Position numbers and translations under genes: made by a program
Assembly (NCBI GenBank): GCA_005116955.1
Contig: SWDI01000004.1
Coordinates: 30,834-94,833 of the forward strand
Source: Nitrospira sp.
GTDB lineage: Bacteria > Nitrospirota > Nitrospiria > Nitrospirales > Nitrospiraceae
DNA length: 64,000 nucleotides
Direction of reading: 5' to 3'
Part shown: positions 9,917 to 18,759 of the stretch, in pieces
Numbering within the stretch: position 1 is the stretch's first letter
Layout of the letters: every line of letters begins with the position of its first letter
The notes under the pieces: model-generated
What the model saw: the letters and a program-made list of their open reading frames with translations, nothing else
Told to the model about the DNA's origin: nothing
Databases searched by the model: none

Positions 9917-12883
9917 TCACACGTTCTGCGTTCGTTGCATGTTCTCCACCTCGGCCAGCTCCTCCGCCTCGCCCTGCAACCGTTCACTGCCCTCGTCCGC
10001 CGGCATGAACTGCTGCACCCGTGTGTTGCCGCTATCCACGACAAAGACGCTCCCCTTCGCATCGACGGCGATCCCGTAGGGAAAATTGAATTGCCCGTCG
10101 CCGTTTCCAAACCCGCCCCACTGGGTGATGAAATTGCCCTCGCGATCGAACTTTTCAATCCGATGATTCCCGGTATCCGTCACGTAGAGCTGTCCAGCTC
10201 CGTCAACGGTGATCCCCCAAGGCGAGCGCAATTGTCCGGCCTCTTGTGCCAAAGCACTGCTGGCATGCCCGGCAGCTGAACTGCCCCCCCACTTCGTTAA
10301 CAGCTGGGGTAAGACGTTGGTACTGGTGTCAAATTTCTGGATGCGGTGATTGCCCATATCGACGACATAGACGGTCCCGTCTTCTTGATCGACGGCCACG
10401 CCACGCGGGAAATAGAACTGCCCATCACCGTTGCCGAAGCTGCCCCAGGCCATGATGAACTCGCCGGACATGTCGAATTTCTGCACACGGAAATTGGCGC
10501 TATCGACGACGTAGATGTAGCCGCGCACGCGGTCGACCGCAATCCCCCAGGGCGCATTGAACTGTCCTTCGCCGTTTCCACGCGAACCGAACTTCATCAT
10601 GTACCCGCCGAGCTTCCCGTCGAACTTTTGAACCCGGTGGTTATTGGTATCCACTACCCAAACATCGCCCTTCCCGTCGCAGGCAATACCAGTGGGATTG
10701 TGAAAGTTCGCATTAGCTGAGCCAAAACTTCCCCACAGAATGATGAAGTTCCCGGCATTATCGAACTTCTGCACACGATTGTTGCCGTTGTCGACGACAA
10801 ACAGCGATCCTTGTTGATCGGCACACAGTCCGTACATCGGCGCGATAAACTCTCCGCCGTGCAACAACGACGCACCCCGCCCCGGCTTCCCCCACTTCGA
10901 CACGCACAGATAGCCAGACGTATTGACCAAAATAGTCGTGCTGGCCGGCGTCGAGACATTGTTGCCGATATCTTTGAACCAGACATAAATGGTTTTGTGC
11001 CCATCTCCAGGCGAGAGAATGAACGGAATCGTGGCTCCGAACTTGATCGCCGATGTCACATCCACCCACCCGGGCGTACCAGCCACAGGCGTCAACGGAC
11101 TTTCAGAAATAAAATAGGCCCCGACCCCTGTATCCAAATCGGTTGCCGAAATCGTCACCACGACTTCGGGCGAGTTGGTCATGAAGGCCCCGTGATTGAT
11201 CACGGCATAAGGATTCTGCGGCGCCGTGATATCGATGAGCACGGGTATCGCTGTGACTTCTTCCGAGGGTCCGCTTTCCGTTCCATCTTCGAACGACGCA
11301 GTCACCGCATAAAAATAGGGCGTATCGTTCGTGAGACCTTCATGCGTGTAGGGGTTCGTGACGCCTTCAATCTTCGTCGCCCCCTCTATCGTGACATGAG
11401 GCGAGGTACTGAAATAGAGATTGTAGGCCTGCGCGCCAGGCACCTCCATCCAACTCAGAAAGACTTCCGTGTCGCCGGCCTTGACGGCAAGGCTGCGGGG
11501 TGGCTGCACCGCCCCGGCTTCCACTGTGTGCGCAGGCTGGTCCTTTCCACGATTCATCTCTTCTTCGGTCGGCACATATTTCAGAACACGGTGATTGCCG
11601 CTATCGACGACGAACACGCAGCCTTCCTTATCGACCGCAATGCCATAGGGAAAATTGACCTGTCCCTCTGTTTTTCCTCGGTTCCCAAATGAGCACAGAA
11701 ACGTCCCGTTGCCGTCGAACTTCTGCATTCGATGGTTGCCGCTGTCGACGACATAGACGTTGCCGAGCGCGTCACACGCGATGCCCCATGGTGACTTAAA
11801 CTGTCCGGGTCCCTGGCCTTCCCGGCCCCATTTCGTCAAGAAGCTTCCTCGGGCATCGAATTTTTGGATACGATTATTACTTTCATCGGCCACATAAATA
11901 TTGCCGATAAAATCGACCGCCACGCCGCGCGGAAAGAAGAAGGCGCCGTCGAAGCTGCCGTCACGGCCCCACTTCAGCAGTGGTTGGCCATCAGCTTGAA
12001 ATTTTTGGATGCGCGCGTTGCTCGTGTCGGAGACATACACATGGCCGTCTTGATCCGTTGTAATACCCCAGGGCACATCGAAGCGGCCCATATCGGCCCC
12101 CCGCCAGGCGAACCCAAACTTGCCCCATGCTTTCTGCGCGTTACCCTCGAGATCGAACTTCTGCACCCGATTGTTGCCGCTGTCAGCCACATACATAACA
12201 TCGCCCGGCCCGACCGCCAAACCACGGGGATAGTAGAACTGGCCTTCCTGTGAACTCGGGTCACCGCCCCACCGAGCCAGGAACGTTCCAGTTTTATCGA
12301 ATTTTTGGATCGAATGGTTATCCGTATCTGCCACGTAGATGTTGCCGTCCTTGTCGAGCGCAATCCCCGTGGGTGAGTTCAACTCCCCATCGCCCACTCC
12401 TTCACAGCCGATGACCATGGCCAGGAGATAGGGCGATGGAATCGCCATCACTTCTTGCGATTCAAGGCTTTCGCCCTTCGAGGTGACGACGGTGACGACA
12501 TAATGGTAACAAGTGCCATTGGCCAGGTCATCATGGACGTAGGGACTCGAGGCGCCCTCCAGACACGTCGCCTTGTCCTTCTTCACACCGATCACACCCT
12601 TAAAATCTTCAGGGCCTGCGATGGGACGAGTCAATTCCGAGTATTTGATCTGTACGCCCTTGGACGTCTGAAAGTAGAGGTTGTAGTACATGGCATCCGG
12701 AACTGGATCCCATGTGACGATAATACGCCCATTGCCGGGTTTGGCATGAACGTGTTGCGGAGGTGACGGCAGCTCTTCTTCCTCCGCCACCGAATCTCCG
12801 GCACCCCACTCTCCCTGAAGCCCATCGATACGGATGGGGGACCGATCGAATTGAAACATATCGTCAAAAAGCCAAGCTTTCAT
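9917..12883 (-). CDS. NHL-repeat and fibronectin-type protein
   Basis: A 988-residue protein with, in order: a fibronectin-like segment (about 40-150), six NHL repeats (first block about 165-445), a second fibronectin-like segment, an Ig/bacterial-like region, and six more NHL repeats. Each repeat has the pattern G(I/V)AVD..G.(I/V)[14 protein letters not shown] followed by W(G/K)..G...GQF..P. Twelve NHL units would form two six-bladed propellers, typical protein- or RNA-binding platforms. No signal peptide or membrane segment is visible, which is odd for such a protein. GTG at 12886 and ATG at 12883 are adjacent candidate starts, with GAGG upstream. It ends ten bases before guaB and probably shares its transcript. 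Function unknown. Confidence 0.88.
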   Translation of the reverse strand: MKAWLFDDMFQFDRSPIRIDGLQGEWGAGDSVAEEEELPSPPQHVHAKPGNGRIIVTWDPVPDAMYYNLYFQTSKGVQIKYSELTRPIAGPEDFKGVIGVKKDKATCLEGASSPYVHDDLANGTCYHYVVTVVTSKGESLESQEVMAIPSPYLLAMVIGCEGVGDGELNSPTGIALDKDGNIYVADTDNHSIQKFDKTGTFLARWGGDPSSQEGQFYYPRGLAVGPGDVMYVADSGNNRVQKFDLEGNAQKAWGKFGFAWRGADMGRFDVPWGITTDQDGHVYVSDTSNARIQKFQADGQPLLKWGRDGSFDGAFFFPRGVAVDFIGNIYVADESNNRIQKFDARGSFLTKWGREGQGPGQFKSPWGIACDALGNVYVVDSGNHRMQKFDGNGTFLCSFGNRGKTEGQVNFPYGIAVDKEGCVFVVDSGNHRVLKYVPTEEEMNRGKDQPAHTVEAGAVQPPRSLAVKAGDTEVFLSWMEVPGAQAYNLYFSTSPHVTIEGATKIEGVTNPYTHEGLTNDTPYFYAVTASFEDGTESGPSEEVTAIPVLIDITAPQNPYAVINHGAFMTNSPEVVVTISATDLDTGVGAYFISESPLTPVAGTPGWVDVTSAIKFGATIPFILSPGDGHKTIYVWFKDIGNNVSTPASTTILVNTSGYLCVSKWGKPGRGASLLHGGEFIAPMYGLCADQQGSLFVVDNGNNRVQKFDNAGNFIILWGSFGSANANFHNPTGIACDGKGDVWVVDTNNHRVQKFDGKLGGYMMKFGSRGNGEGQFNAPWGIAVDRVRGYIYVVDSANFRVQKFDMSGEFIMAWGSFGNGDGQFYFPRGVAVDQEDGTVYVVDMGNHRIQKFDTSTNVLPQLLTKWGGSSAAGHASSALAQEAGQLRSPWGITVDGAGQLYVTDTGNHRIEKFDREGNFITQWGGFGNGDGQFNFPYGIAVDAKGSVFVVDSGNTRVQQFMPADEGSERLQGEAEELAEVENMQRTQNV

Positions 12884-13175
12884 CACGGTGTTGCCTCAGA
12901 TTGCTCGTGGGAACGACTCAGAAACAGCGGAACTTTCAATCATTTAGACTTGGGTTGACCACTGTAGCAAAGCGACGGAAATAGAGTCAAGGCAACCGCC
13001 ACAATGCCTAGAAGAATGATGTCTTGAAAAAGAGCCCTATGGTATCCGTCGTTGGATCGATTACAATGCAACGGTCCCCCGAGTCAACGCCCGTGATCAG
13101 AGGGCCCTCTTCTCTAGGCAATTTTCATGGTAGTTGGATGTTTTTCAAATAGAAAGGAGCGCAACAGAAGCCACG

Positions 13176-13385
13176 ATGCGAAACTTCATCCTTGGCGTCA
13201 CGGTCGGTGCCGTCCTTACCACGATGGTGGTCCAGGCAGCAGGGAAAGATGGAATTGGAGGGAGTGGACGGCCTCTGCTCTTGAATGATGAGCGAGAGCG
13301 GCAGTTTCAGCTTCAACTCGACCACATACGTCAACAAACTGAGCTGGAACAGGCACGCATGCAAGGGAAAAAGAAACCCTGCTAG
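13176..13385 (+). CDS. Small exported or membrane-anchored protein, unknown
   Basis: About 69 residues. Residues 3-22 are hydrophobic (FILGVTVGAVLTTMVVQAAG), fitting an uncleaved anchor or a signal peptide ending VQAA; the rest is charged and helical with many Gln and Glu, ending KGKKKPC-like in Lys and Cys. The open frame extends to a TTG at 13134, but ATG 13176 gives a sensible hydrophobic N-terminus; AGGAG lies about 16 bases away, rather far. No family recognised. Confidence 0.55.
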   Translation: MRNFILGVTVGAVLTTMVVQAAGKDGIGGSGRPLLLNDERERQFQLQLDHIRQQTELEQARMQGKKKPC

Positions 13386-13496
13386 TGAGCCACAAGCCCT
13401 CCGAACTGGCCGATCGTCACTTTCGTCGTGCTATAGACCGAATAATCAATAACCACGTATCAATGGCAGATAGGACGAATTCAAAGGTGGATAATT

Positions 13497-13670
13497 ATGA
13501 GAATGTTTCAAGTCAGACAAACTGTCACCTATGACCTGACGACGGCCGCGGGAACAGAGCAGGAAGCCATTTTGAAAGCCAAAGGTATTCCACTGTCTCA
13601 ATGGACCGCTGATCCCGGTGAGATCACGGCCGAGATGCTGGATGAGACCGATGAAATCGACGAGTACTGA
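13497..13670 (+). CDS. 57-residue acidic protein, unknown
   Basis: Found by reading the gap. ATG at 13497 has a good ribosome-binding site (AAAGGTGG, 7 bases upstream). The product starts MRMFQVRQTVTYDL, continues with a short helix EQEAILKAKG and ends in an acidic tail (ETDEIDEY). The stop is at 13668-13670, and the c-type cytochrome gene starts 85 bases later on the same strand. The pattern, a beta-strand start plus 'KAKGIPLSQW', suggests a compact domain, but I recognise no family. Confidence 0.6.
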   Translation: MRMFQVRQTVTYDLTTAAGTEQEAILKAKGIPLSQWTADPGEITAEMLDETDEIDEY

Positions 13671-13754
13671 ACGACGCCCATAGTCTGTTCCACCTTGCAG
13701 AGACACTGAGGACAGATAGCCGACACGCATCATCACGGTCAGAGAGAAGAAGCC

Positions 13755-14270
13755 ATGCGCCTGATTCAAAGCATCCAAACATCCGCGCTGTGTTTGCTCC
13801 TCATCACTGCCATGGCAACCGCAGCCACTGCCGGGGACAAGGGACGCGCCAGCGGTCAGACTGCTCCATTGGATAAGAAAACTGAGGACAGGGCACGGTA
13901 TGTCATCAAGATCGCTGGGTGTAATGATTGCCACACCACCGGCTATGCGGAAGCCGCTGGAAAGATTCCTGAGAAAGACTGGCTCAAGGGAGATGCGATG
14001 GGATGGCGCGGGCCTTGGGGTACAACCTACGCGAGCAACATACGGCTCTATATGCAGAATCTCTCAGAATCCCAGTGGATCCAGGTTTCACGGTCGGTTG
14101 AGTTTCGACCACCCATGCCATGGTTCGTCCTGCGCGAGATGACCGAGCAGGACCTGCGAGCCATCTATCGATTTATCAGAAAGCTCGGCCCGGCCGGGGA
14201 ACCGGCGCCCGCCTATGTTCCGCCGGATCAAGAACCGCCACAACCATATATTTTGTTCCCCTCCCACTAA
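13755..14270 (+). CDS. Periplasmic monohaem c-type cytochrome
   Basis: 171 residues: a signal peptide (about 1-26, ending ATAG), a single haem-binding motif CNDCH near residue 56 preceded by ARYVIKIAG, and a downstream Met-containing stretch (RPPMPWFVLREMTEQD) where the axial methionine would be expected. The C-terminus AIYRFIRKLGP resembles class I cytochrome domains found as electron-transfer modules of periplasmic dehydrogenases. Likely a soluble periplasmic electron carrier; partner unknown because no oxidoreductase is adjacent. Confidence 0.85.
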   Translation: MRLIQSIQTSALCLLLITAMATAATAGDKGRASGQTAPLDKKTEDRARYVIKIAGCNDCHTTGYAEAAGKIPEKDWLKGDAMGWRGPWGTTYASNIRLYMQNLSESQWIQVSRSVEFRPPMPWFVLREMTEQDLRAIYRFIRKLGPAGEPAPAYVPPDQEPPQPYILFPSH

Positions 14271-14341
14271 ATAAGGTTCGGAATGCCCACATACTGGAAT
14301 GGCGAAAATCATTCGAAAACCGATAGCGAGTTCCTATGCTA

Positions 14342-14530
14342 GTGGACTGTAACGTTTAAAATGGTAGTATCATGACGCCCATGGAGGACGTCATGACACT
14401 GACCACGAGTGAACGCATGGAACTGCAGCGCCAAGCCATACGCCAATACAACAAGCAGCCGAAACCCGTGAAGTGGAAGTACTTCGAGGCGTCACGTCGA
14501 ATTACTCCCGAATCAATCGTTACAGTCCAC
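14342..14530. mobile_element. Internally deleted IS630-type element (MITE-like)
   Basis: Perfect inverted repeats CTAGTGGACTGTAACG (14339-14354) and CGTTACAGTCCACTAG (14518-14533) bound a 189-base element, with TA duplications at 14340-14341 and 14531-14532 inside CTAG sites. IS630/Tc1-mariner elements are known to duplicate TA and IS630 prefers CTAG. The interior has a short frame that joins what looks like the first residues of an IS630 transposase to its last residues. It cannot move alone but could be mobilised by a full-length relative elsewhere in the genome. Confidence 0.8.
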
Positions 14531-14533
14531 TAG
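14372..14533 (+). pseudogene. Transposase remnant inside the IS630-type element
   Basis: A 53-codon frame. The beginning (MTLTTSERMELQRQA after an alternative upstream Met) matches the usual IS630 transposase start, LT-x-x-ER-x-EL-x-R. The end (IRQYNKQPKPVKWKY) matches the usual C-terminal YN-x-x-PKP-x-x-W. The whole catalytic DDE core is missing, so the gene was reduced by an internal deletion that kept the reading frame. The stop codon is formed by the TAG at the right end of the element. Confidence 0.65.
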
Positions 14534-15005
14534 TCAGATACTTTTGCCATAGCACGAAATACATGTAGTGGTTCCGAATACTTCGACCAGGCCACGTTCT
14601 ATGGGTTTTACCGCGATGCGTTCCGAAAAGAGATCGACCTGACCTTGGATGGGCTACAAGCCACGCTAGACTCGTGCGCAGACAAACTCACCAAGCGTGG
14701 AAGTCAACATGGGTGATGGGGGCATGGCGAGATACCGATACGGACATCGATCAACAACTGCACCACCTCGCAAAGAGAAAATACTCGCGGCTTTATTCTG
14801 GTGAGAATAGCTAATCTACTGAAGAGAAGTCTCCGCAAATACACCGGACGAATGCGACACACATCACCGTCCACACCACTACGTCAGGGACACATGAAAT
14901 TGCCAAAGAACAAGCGATAGCGCATAGACCATCGCTTGTCCCTCGTTCGTCCCAACGGATATGTGAACTCGCAACCCCTGCCGTCCGTATCCTATAGCAG
15001 ACGAC
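14534..15005. other. Gene-poor interval after the IS630-type element
   Basis: No intact gene. A short open stretch on the plus strand (about 14571-14716, with residues YFDQATFYGFYRDAF) ends in TGA and has no plausible start; it may be a relic but I could not identify it. A 9-bp hairpin lies at 14910-14939. Nothing else is visible. Confidence 0.45.
14910..14939. terminator. Hairpin, possible terminator
   Basis: ACAAGCGAT (14910-14918) pairs perfectly with ATCGCTTGT (14931-14939) across a 12-base loop. No T-run follows, so an intrinsic terminator is uncertain; it lies downstream of the small gene at 15006-15086 on the minus strand. Confidence 0.3.
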
Positions 15006-15086
15006 TTATTGGCTCTTCTTGTACACCACTAAGCCACCGACAAAAATCACGCCCATGACGATCATAAACATTACGAGAGTGTCCAT
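15006..15086 (-). CDS. 26-residue single-span membrane peptide
   Basis: Found by reading the minus strand. ATG at 15086 follows an excellent ribosome-binding site (AAGGAAAGGAG, 7 bases spacing). The peptide is MDTLVMFMIVMGVIFVGG, then LVVYKKSQ and TAA: one hydrophobic helix with a lysine-rich cytoplasmic end. Size and topology resemble small accessory subunits of respiratory oxidases or pumps, but the sequence matches none that I know. It stands alone, with no gene closely downstream. Confidence 0.6.
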   Translation of the reverse strand: MDTLVMFMIVMGVIFVGGLVVYKKSQ

Positions 15087-15413
15087 GGCCAGCTCCTTTC
15101 CTTAGAACCACGACCTCGAACATTTCCGCCTACCATCACATTCGTATTGTCGACCCATAAGAAGGCCTGATTAAGTCACGACGAGCAGCCTCCTATTCTG
15201 GAAGGCCAACCCGCAGCGGCGCTTAGGACGCCTAGAACATTGTATCTGTAGTGATAAAGCCCGCACGAGTAGTGGGCTTGGAGGCAATCCGTCAAGAGCA
15301 TTGCGATCCCCGCCAGCGATGACGTACGTACACCAGCCGATCACCTCAACACGGCTCATCAGATTTAATACTGTATTCCCTACACGGGAATGTGACAGCC
15401 TCGAGAGGACCGG
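15087..15413. other. Interval without a supportable gene
   Basis: A 62-codon minus-strand frame (15171-15359) has no ribosome-binding site and no recognisable features. A small hairpin (AAGCCC at 15257-15262, GGGCTT at 15274-15279) is the only structure I see; it could follow the 23-codon frame upstream on the minus strand. Confidence 0.5.
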
Positions 15414-15485
15414 CTAACGTGACTGGGGAGACGCCCGCCCATGACTCGGCGGGCCATTGTAATCCGGTGGACTAAGGTCTTCCAT
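15414..15485 (-). CDS. 23-residue peptide with very strong ribosome-binding site
   Basis: ATG at 15485 is preceded by AAGGAGGAGGTGAAG, one of the strongest Shine-Dalgarno sequences in the window. The peptide starts MEDLSPPDYNGPPSHGR and ends in TAG at 15414-15416; it is rich in Pro, Ser and Gly, without hydrophobic segment. It could be a real small protein or a leader peptide, but no gene follows closely on this strand. No family recognised. Confidence 0.4.
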   Translation of the reverse strand: MEDLSPPDYNGPPSHGRASPQSR

Positions 15486-15705
15486 CTTCACCTCCTCCTT
15501 GATTCGGAATCACTCGGAGAATCGTGCAGACAGTGAACTATTCTTTCTCTCTATACCTCTTCCAGCCTATCTGTCAACTGGGATACTCAAAATTTCTGCT
15601 TCACTGATGGAAGCATAAGCCATGCCTCTTTCATCATCGTGGTATGGAAAATGGGTAGCCCGATTTGGCCTAAAGTTTCCAGGAGAATCAGCGGGCGAAA
15701 TGCTC

Positions 15706-16686
15706 TTACCGTTGCACACGGAGAATGGGGCCAAGGGTCAGCCATTTCGTCGGCCCCATCGCAGCCATGTGCGGCATATGGGCCACATACCAGAAGACAA
15801 CGTCTTGCTCTTGAACTCCTTGATTGTCCTCATCGTAGCCGAGTTGACCACGAGCGCCGAAACTCCATGGAACGTCTTCACTGGCGCTGGCTCGCCGAAT
15901 GGCGACATCAAGGTCGGCAAACTTGTCCCGCTCGCCGTCATCTTTGAGCGGCACATAGCCCGTACCAGGGAGAATCCACACGCCATGGCCGTTCAGCTGA
16001 TCGCGCACGAACCAGGTTTTATTGAGTGCTGGAATTTTGACATCGTTCCGCTCGTTCGTATATTTCCGCCAACCCGGTCCCCACCCCCGATCCGATCCCC
16101 CCTCCTCATGAACAAAGACCTGATCCATGCCGTTCCCGTTGATATCAAAATCAAACCGCCAATAGGGATGATGATCATGGTTGGTGTTGCACGACAAGCC
16201 CCGGCTATGCAGAACGGGACGGAGCTCGCCGTCGTCCGATAGGTGCCATGCTTGGTAGAGGTGATATTCCCCGATCCGGGCATAGACCCCCAACTCAAGC
16301 CACTTCACATTATTCTGAGTTGAGCGTTCCATGCAGACTTTCTGGTCGCCACAGTTGACGATCGGCACCAAGTCCTGCCACCGCAGCCGATCTTGGAATG
16401 GGCCACAGCGCCCACTCTCGGCACGTGACCCGAACCAGGTGAAGGGATTCCACCAGACCATCTCTTTCACATACTTGACGCGCACGACGGGCATGCTGGC
16501 CTTGGTGAGAATCAGCTCATCGGCATACTTCACGTTTCGCAACGCCAAGCCCTGGTTGTCCCGAACTTCCCAGTCGAAACTCCACCGCCCCCAATCCACA
16601 TGTTCGGACTGCGTCTCGGCCATGGCAGATCCGGACCAGACAAAGACGCAGCACATCAACAAGCCGGTGTACCAGATACGGGTCAT
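15706..16686 (-). CDS. Exported copper-amine-oxidase-like protein (catalytic core only)
   Basis: 326 residues from ATG 16686 (GAGAGG upstream), with a signal peptide ending SAMA (residue 23). The rest lines up with the catalytic domain of copper amine oxidases: FDWEVRDNQGLALRNVKY (compare F-V-x-x-REG-L-V-L-x-V-x-Y) at 37-54, KASMPVVRVKY at 62-72, GEYHLYQAWHLSDDGEL at 139-155, HDHHPYWRFDFDING at 170-184, and QDVVFWYVAHMPH at 294-306. His170, His172 and His303 (or 306) fit the three copper ligands. The cofactor motif Asn-Tyr-Asp/Glu is altered to Glu140-Tyr141-His142, so topaquinone formation is doubtful. Ten bases after the lipoprotein gene upstream. May be an altered oxidase or a copper-binding protein. 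Confidence 0.7.
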   Translation of the reverse strand: MTRIWYTGLLMCCVFVWSGSAMAETQSEHVDWGRWSFDWEVRDNQGLALRNVKYADELILTKASMPVVRVKYVKEMVWWNPFTWFGSRAESGRCGPFQDRLRWQDLVPIVNCGDQKVCMERSTQNNVKWLELGVYARIGEYHLYQAWHLSDDGELRPVLHSRGLSCNTNHDHHPYWRFDFDINGNGMDQVFVHEEGGSDRGWGPGWRKYTNERNDVKIPALNKTWFVRDQLNGHGVWILPGTGYVPLKDDGERDKFADLDVAIRRASASEDVPWSFGARGQLGYDEDNQGVQEQDVVFWYVAHMPHMAAMGPTKWLTLGPILRVQR

Positions 16687-16696
16687 CCCATTCCTC

Positions 16697-17485
16697 TCAC
16701 GAGCGAGGCGGCTCCTCACCGGCCTCAAGAACCTTATCCTCTGTCAGATCAACCACTGCCCAATATTTTGGATCTCCGTCCTGCCCATTTGAAAAGGTAA
16801 TCCAGATGGTCCGATGTGCGTACCCTGGATCGTTTCTGAAGAACCCGCGATCGGGTTGCATGAGGAGCCCGTGCCCTTGGAGTTGCTCGACCTTGCCGGC
16901 CAGGCGTGGATCGGCTTTGGCCAGTTCAATGCCTCGTTGAACATCCGGTTGACCTTCTGGTGGCTGATACCCCTTCAGGTGAGCGACGCTGAGCACGCCC
17001 GTCTCTTTCATGCGGACTTCTACGGCAACATTTTGACTGTAGCTGTAATAGACAAGTCGGGCGAGGTTTGTGGTCAGTCGACAGCATCCGAAACTGACTT
17101 TGCCGTCTGATGGCAAACGATCCGCATCGATAAAGGCCCAGCGACTTCCCAAGAGTGGCACCACTCGGCGATCACTTTCTGCCGCTTTTCGTAAAGCTGC
17201 CACCTCATTCGCGGTCAACACAGCTAAGGCATTTGTTGACCGTTTCACGGCAGTCTCTGAAACAGCCCCGACCATTTTGGGCTTGTGGTGCCCGGCAGTG
17301 TCGTCACCAGTAAATTGGAGCACGTGGGGAGAAGGAGGCTTTTCGGGCAACTTGCTCTTCTGCACGAGGGTCTCGGGATCCTCGGGACCGAACGGACCCC
17401 GCGAACCGGCATCGAGGCTGCAGCCGTAACAGAGGCCGATGATCGTCAACAGAAAGAGAGTTGGCCACCCCGTTCGGTAGGTCAC
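16697..17485 (-). CDS. Lipoprotein, possibly amine-oxidase N-domain-like
   Basis: 262 residues starting at GTG 17485. The N-terminus is hydrophobic (LFLLTIIGL) and ends in a non-ideal lipobox C-Y-G-C. A proline-rich linker follows, then a domain with VLTANEVAALRKA, two adjacent Cys (FGCC), and a C-terminal part with RGIELAKADPRLAGKVEQL and RTIWITFSNGQ. Placed directly upstream of the amine-oxidase-like core, it could be the detached N2/N3-type domain of a split protein; this is inference from position and a loose resemblance. Four bases follow the stop of the gene upstream. Confidence 0.6.
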   Translation of the reverse strand: MTYRTGWPTLFLLTIIGLCYGCSLDAGSRGPFGPEDPETLVQKSKLPEKPPSPHVLQFTGDDTAGHHKPKMVGAVSETAVKRSTNALAVLTANEVAALRKAAESDRRVVPLLGSRWAFIDADRLPSDGKVSFGCCRLTTNLARLVYYSYSQNVAVEVRMKETGVLSVAHLKGYQPPEGQPDVQRGIELAKADPRLAGKVEQLQGHGLLMQPDRGFFRNDPGYAHRTIWITFSNGQDGDPKYWAVVDLTEDKVLEAGEEPPRS

Positions 17486-17489
17486 AGCG

Positions 17490-18008
17490 TTACACCGCTA
17501 GCTTCCCTGCAATTCCCAAGGCAAGTCTGGAGATCTGCGCGGCTGCCTTGATGACGGCAGCCCGCTTTTTTCGCGAGGCCGCGTTCAGAATGGCTTCCTT
17601 CATGAGCTCTTTATAGGCTCGAATCTCATCCTTACTGAAGGGAACGATCTGCGCGATAGTTTCATTATTGAAGGTATTGGCTAGTTGGACGTACAGGTTG
17701 GAGATTTCCGCCGCATAAATCCCTCGACGAAGGGGATCATTCTTGTAGGTTTCAAATTTCTTCCGTAGTGCCGCCACCGCTTCAAGGAGTGCTTTTTGGC
17801 GAACCTTAGTTTCGTCCTGCTTTCCGATCTCGAATTCGACCGTTCCTAACTGATCGATCAGGGCCTTGGCCTCCTCACGAGCCTGATCTACCTCAACGGA
17901 TAAGTTACCGATTTCTTCCTGAGCACTTTCGGCGGTTTCCATCAGCTGCTTGATCAAACTATCGTTATCTTCCAGAAAACCGACGACCCCCGCGATACTG
18001 GTCTCCAT
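17490..18008 (-). CDS. Coiled-coil protein, unknown
   Basis: 172 residues, no signal peptide and no membrane segment. Residues about 10-90 are strongly helical with heptad character (EEIGNLSVEVDQAREEAKAL and following), and the C-terminal third is basic and Ala-rich. It lies between two lipoprotein genes, 10 bases after one and 4 bases before the next, so it is clearly co-transcribed with exported partners. It may act on the cytoplasmic side or be a soluble component of the complex. No family recognised. Confidence 0.55.
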   Translation of the reverse strand: METSIAGVVGFLEDNDSLIKQLMETAESAQEEIGNLSVEVDQAREEAKALIDQLGTVEFEIGKQDETKVRQKALLEAVAALRKKFETYKNDPLRRGIYAAEISNLYVQLANTFNNETIAQIVPFSKDEIRAYKELMKEAILNAASRKKRAAVIKAAAQISRLALGIAGKLAV

Positions 18009-18018
18009 GGCACCTCCT

Positions 18019-18729
18019 CTATTGCCCGTCGTCTTTCTTCAGTTTGTCTAGAAGATCGACCAAGTCGGCGGTAAAGGTATGCCCGCGTTGCAGCGTTCGT
18101 GAGCGGATGATGCGCGAGCCTGTGACCTCCTCCAATGCGTCATTGACGGTCCGGGAATGATTCAGAATCTCCATGATACGCTCAGACTGCCCTGGGGCCT
18201 GCTCTACCAAGGCAGCCACGAACTCCGGATCGACGGAAGCCAAGCCCGACTTATCCGCATAACGCTTCACCTGCGCATGGATCGCCGCCGTGTGCTTCCA
18301 TGAGTCGTTTAGCGCATTGGCCGTGTCGCGTAGGCCGCAGAAATCTTCTTCAAACTGATCCCATACGGCTTTTTCAAGCCCCTGATATTCAATCAGGTAC
18401 ATTTGGCCGACCAGATAGGCCGCTGCATACGCCGCCTCGCCTTTCTTACTGGCGACATTCCGATACGAGGAAAGCACGAATTGATGCTTAGCTTCTTGCG
18501 CTTGCAACGCTTTAACACTCTCATGGAGGGAGCTGCGTGCCTGTTCCAAGAACTTGATACGCGCTTCTGTTTCTTTCTGGAACAGGTCGATATTGGTCTG
18601 AGCCGCATCGATCTTCGTGCCTTCCTGCCGAATCAGATCTCGGACTGCATCACTATGAATCGAATGACAGCCCACCGTGCTGACCACGATGAGCCCGATG
18701 CTCACGCCTCTGACTATCTGTCGGATCAT
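18019..18729 (-). CDS. Helical lipoprotein, unknown
   Basis: 236 residues with an N-terminal lipoprotein signal (lipobox STVGC at about residue 21). The mature part is almost entirely alpha-helical: a coiled-coil stretch at about 30-85 (KIDAAQTNIDLFQKETEARI) followed by a second helical region ending LVDLLDKLKK. Second gene of the five-gene envelope operon, 30 bases after the first. The arrangement suggests an envelope scaffold, but no function can be assigned. Confidence 0.6.
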   Translation of the reverse strand: MIRQIVRGVSIGLIVVSTVGCHSIHSDAVRDLIRQEGTKIDAAQTNIDLFQKETEARIKFLEQARSSLHESVKALQAQEAKHQFVLSSYRNVASKKGEAAYAAAYLVGQMYLIEYQGLEKAVWDQFEEDFCGLRDTANALNDSWKHTAAIHAQVKRYADKSGLASVDPEFVAALVEQAPGQSERIMEILNHSRTVNDALEEVTGSRIIRSRTLQRGHTFTADLVDLLDKLKKDDGQ

Positions 18730-18759
18730 ACCGGTTTCCTCCTGCTCAGGAGCAATCCA

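Noticed and set aside
10811..11692. 293-codon plus-strand frame opposite the NHL gene
   Set aside because: Arg/His-rich shadow of the NHL repeats; no start signal or family motif.
14571..14716. Short plus-strand stretch with YFDQATFYGFYRDAF
   Set aside because: No start codon and no recognisable family; may be a relic but I cannot identify it.
15622..16242. 206-codon plus-strand frame opposite the amine-oxidase-like gene
   Set aside because: The minus-strand product has a signal peptide and amine-oxidase motifs; the plus frame has none.
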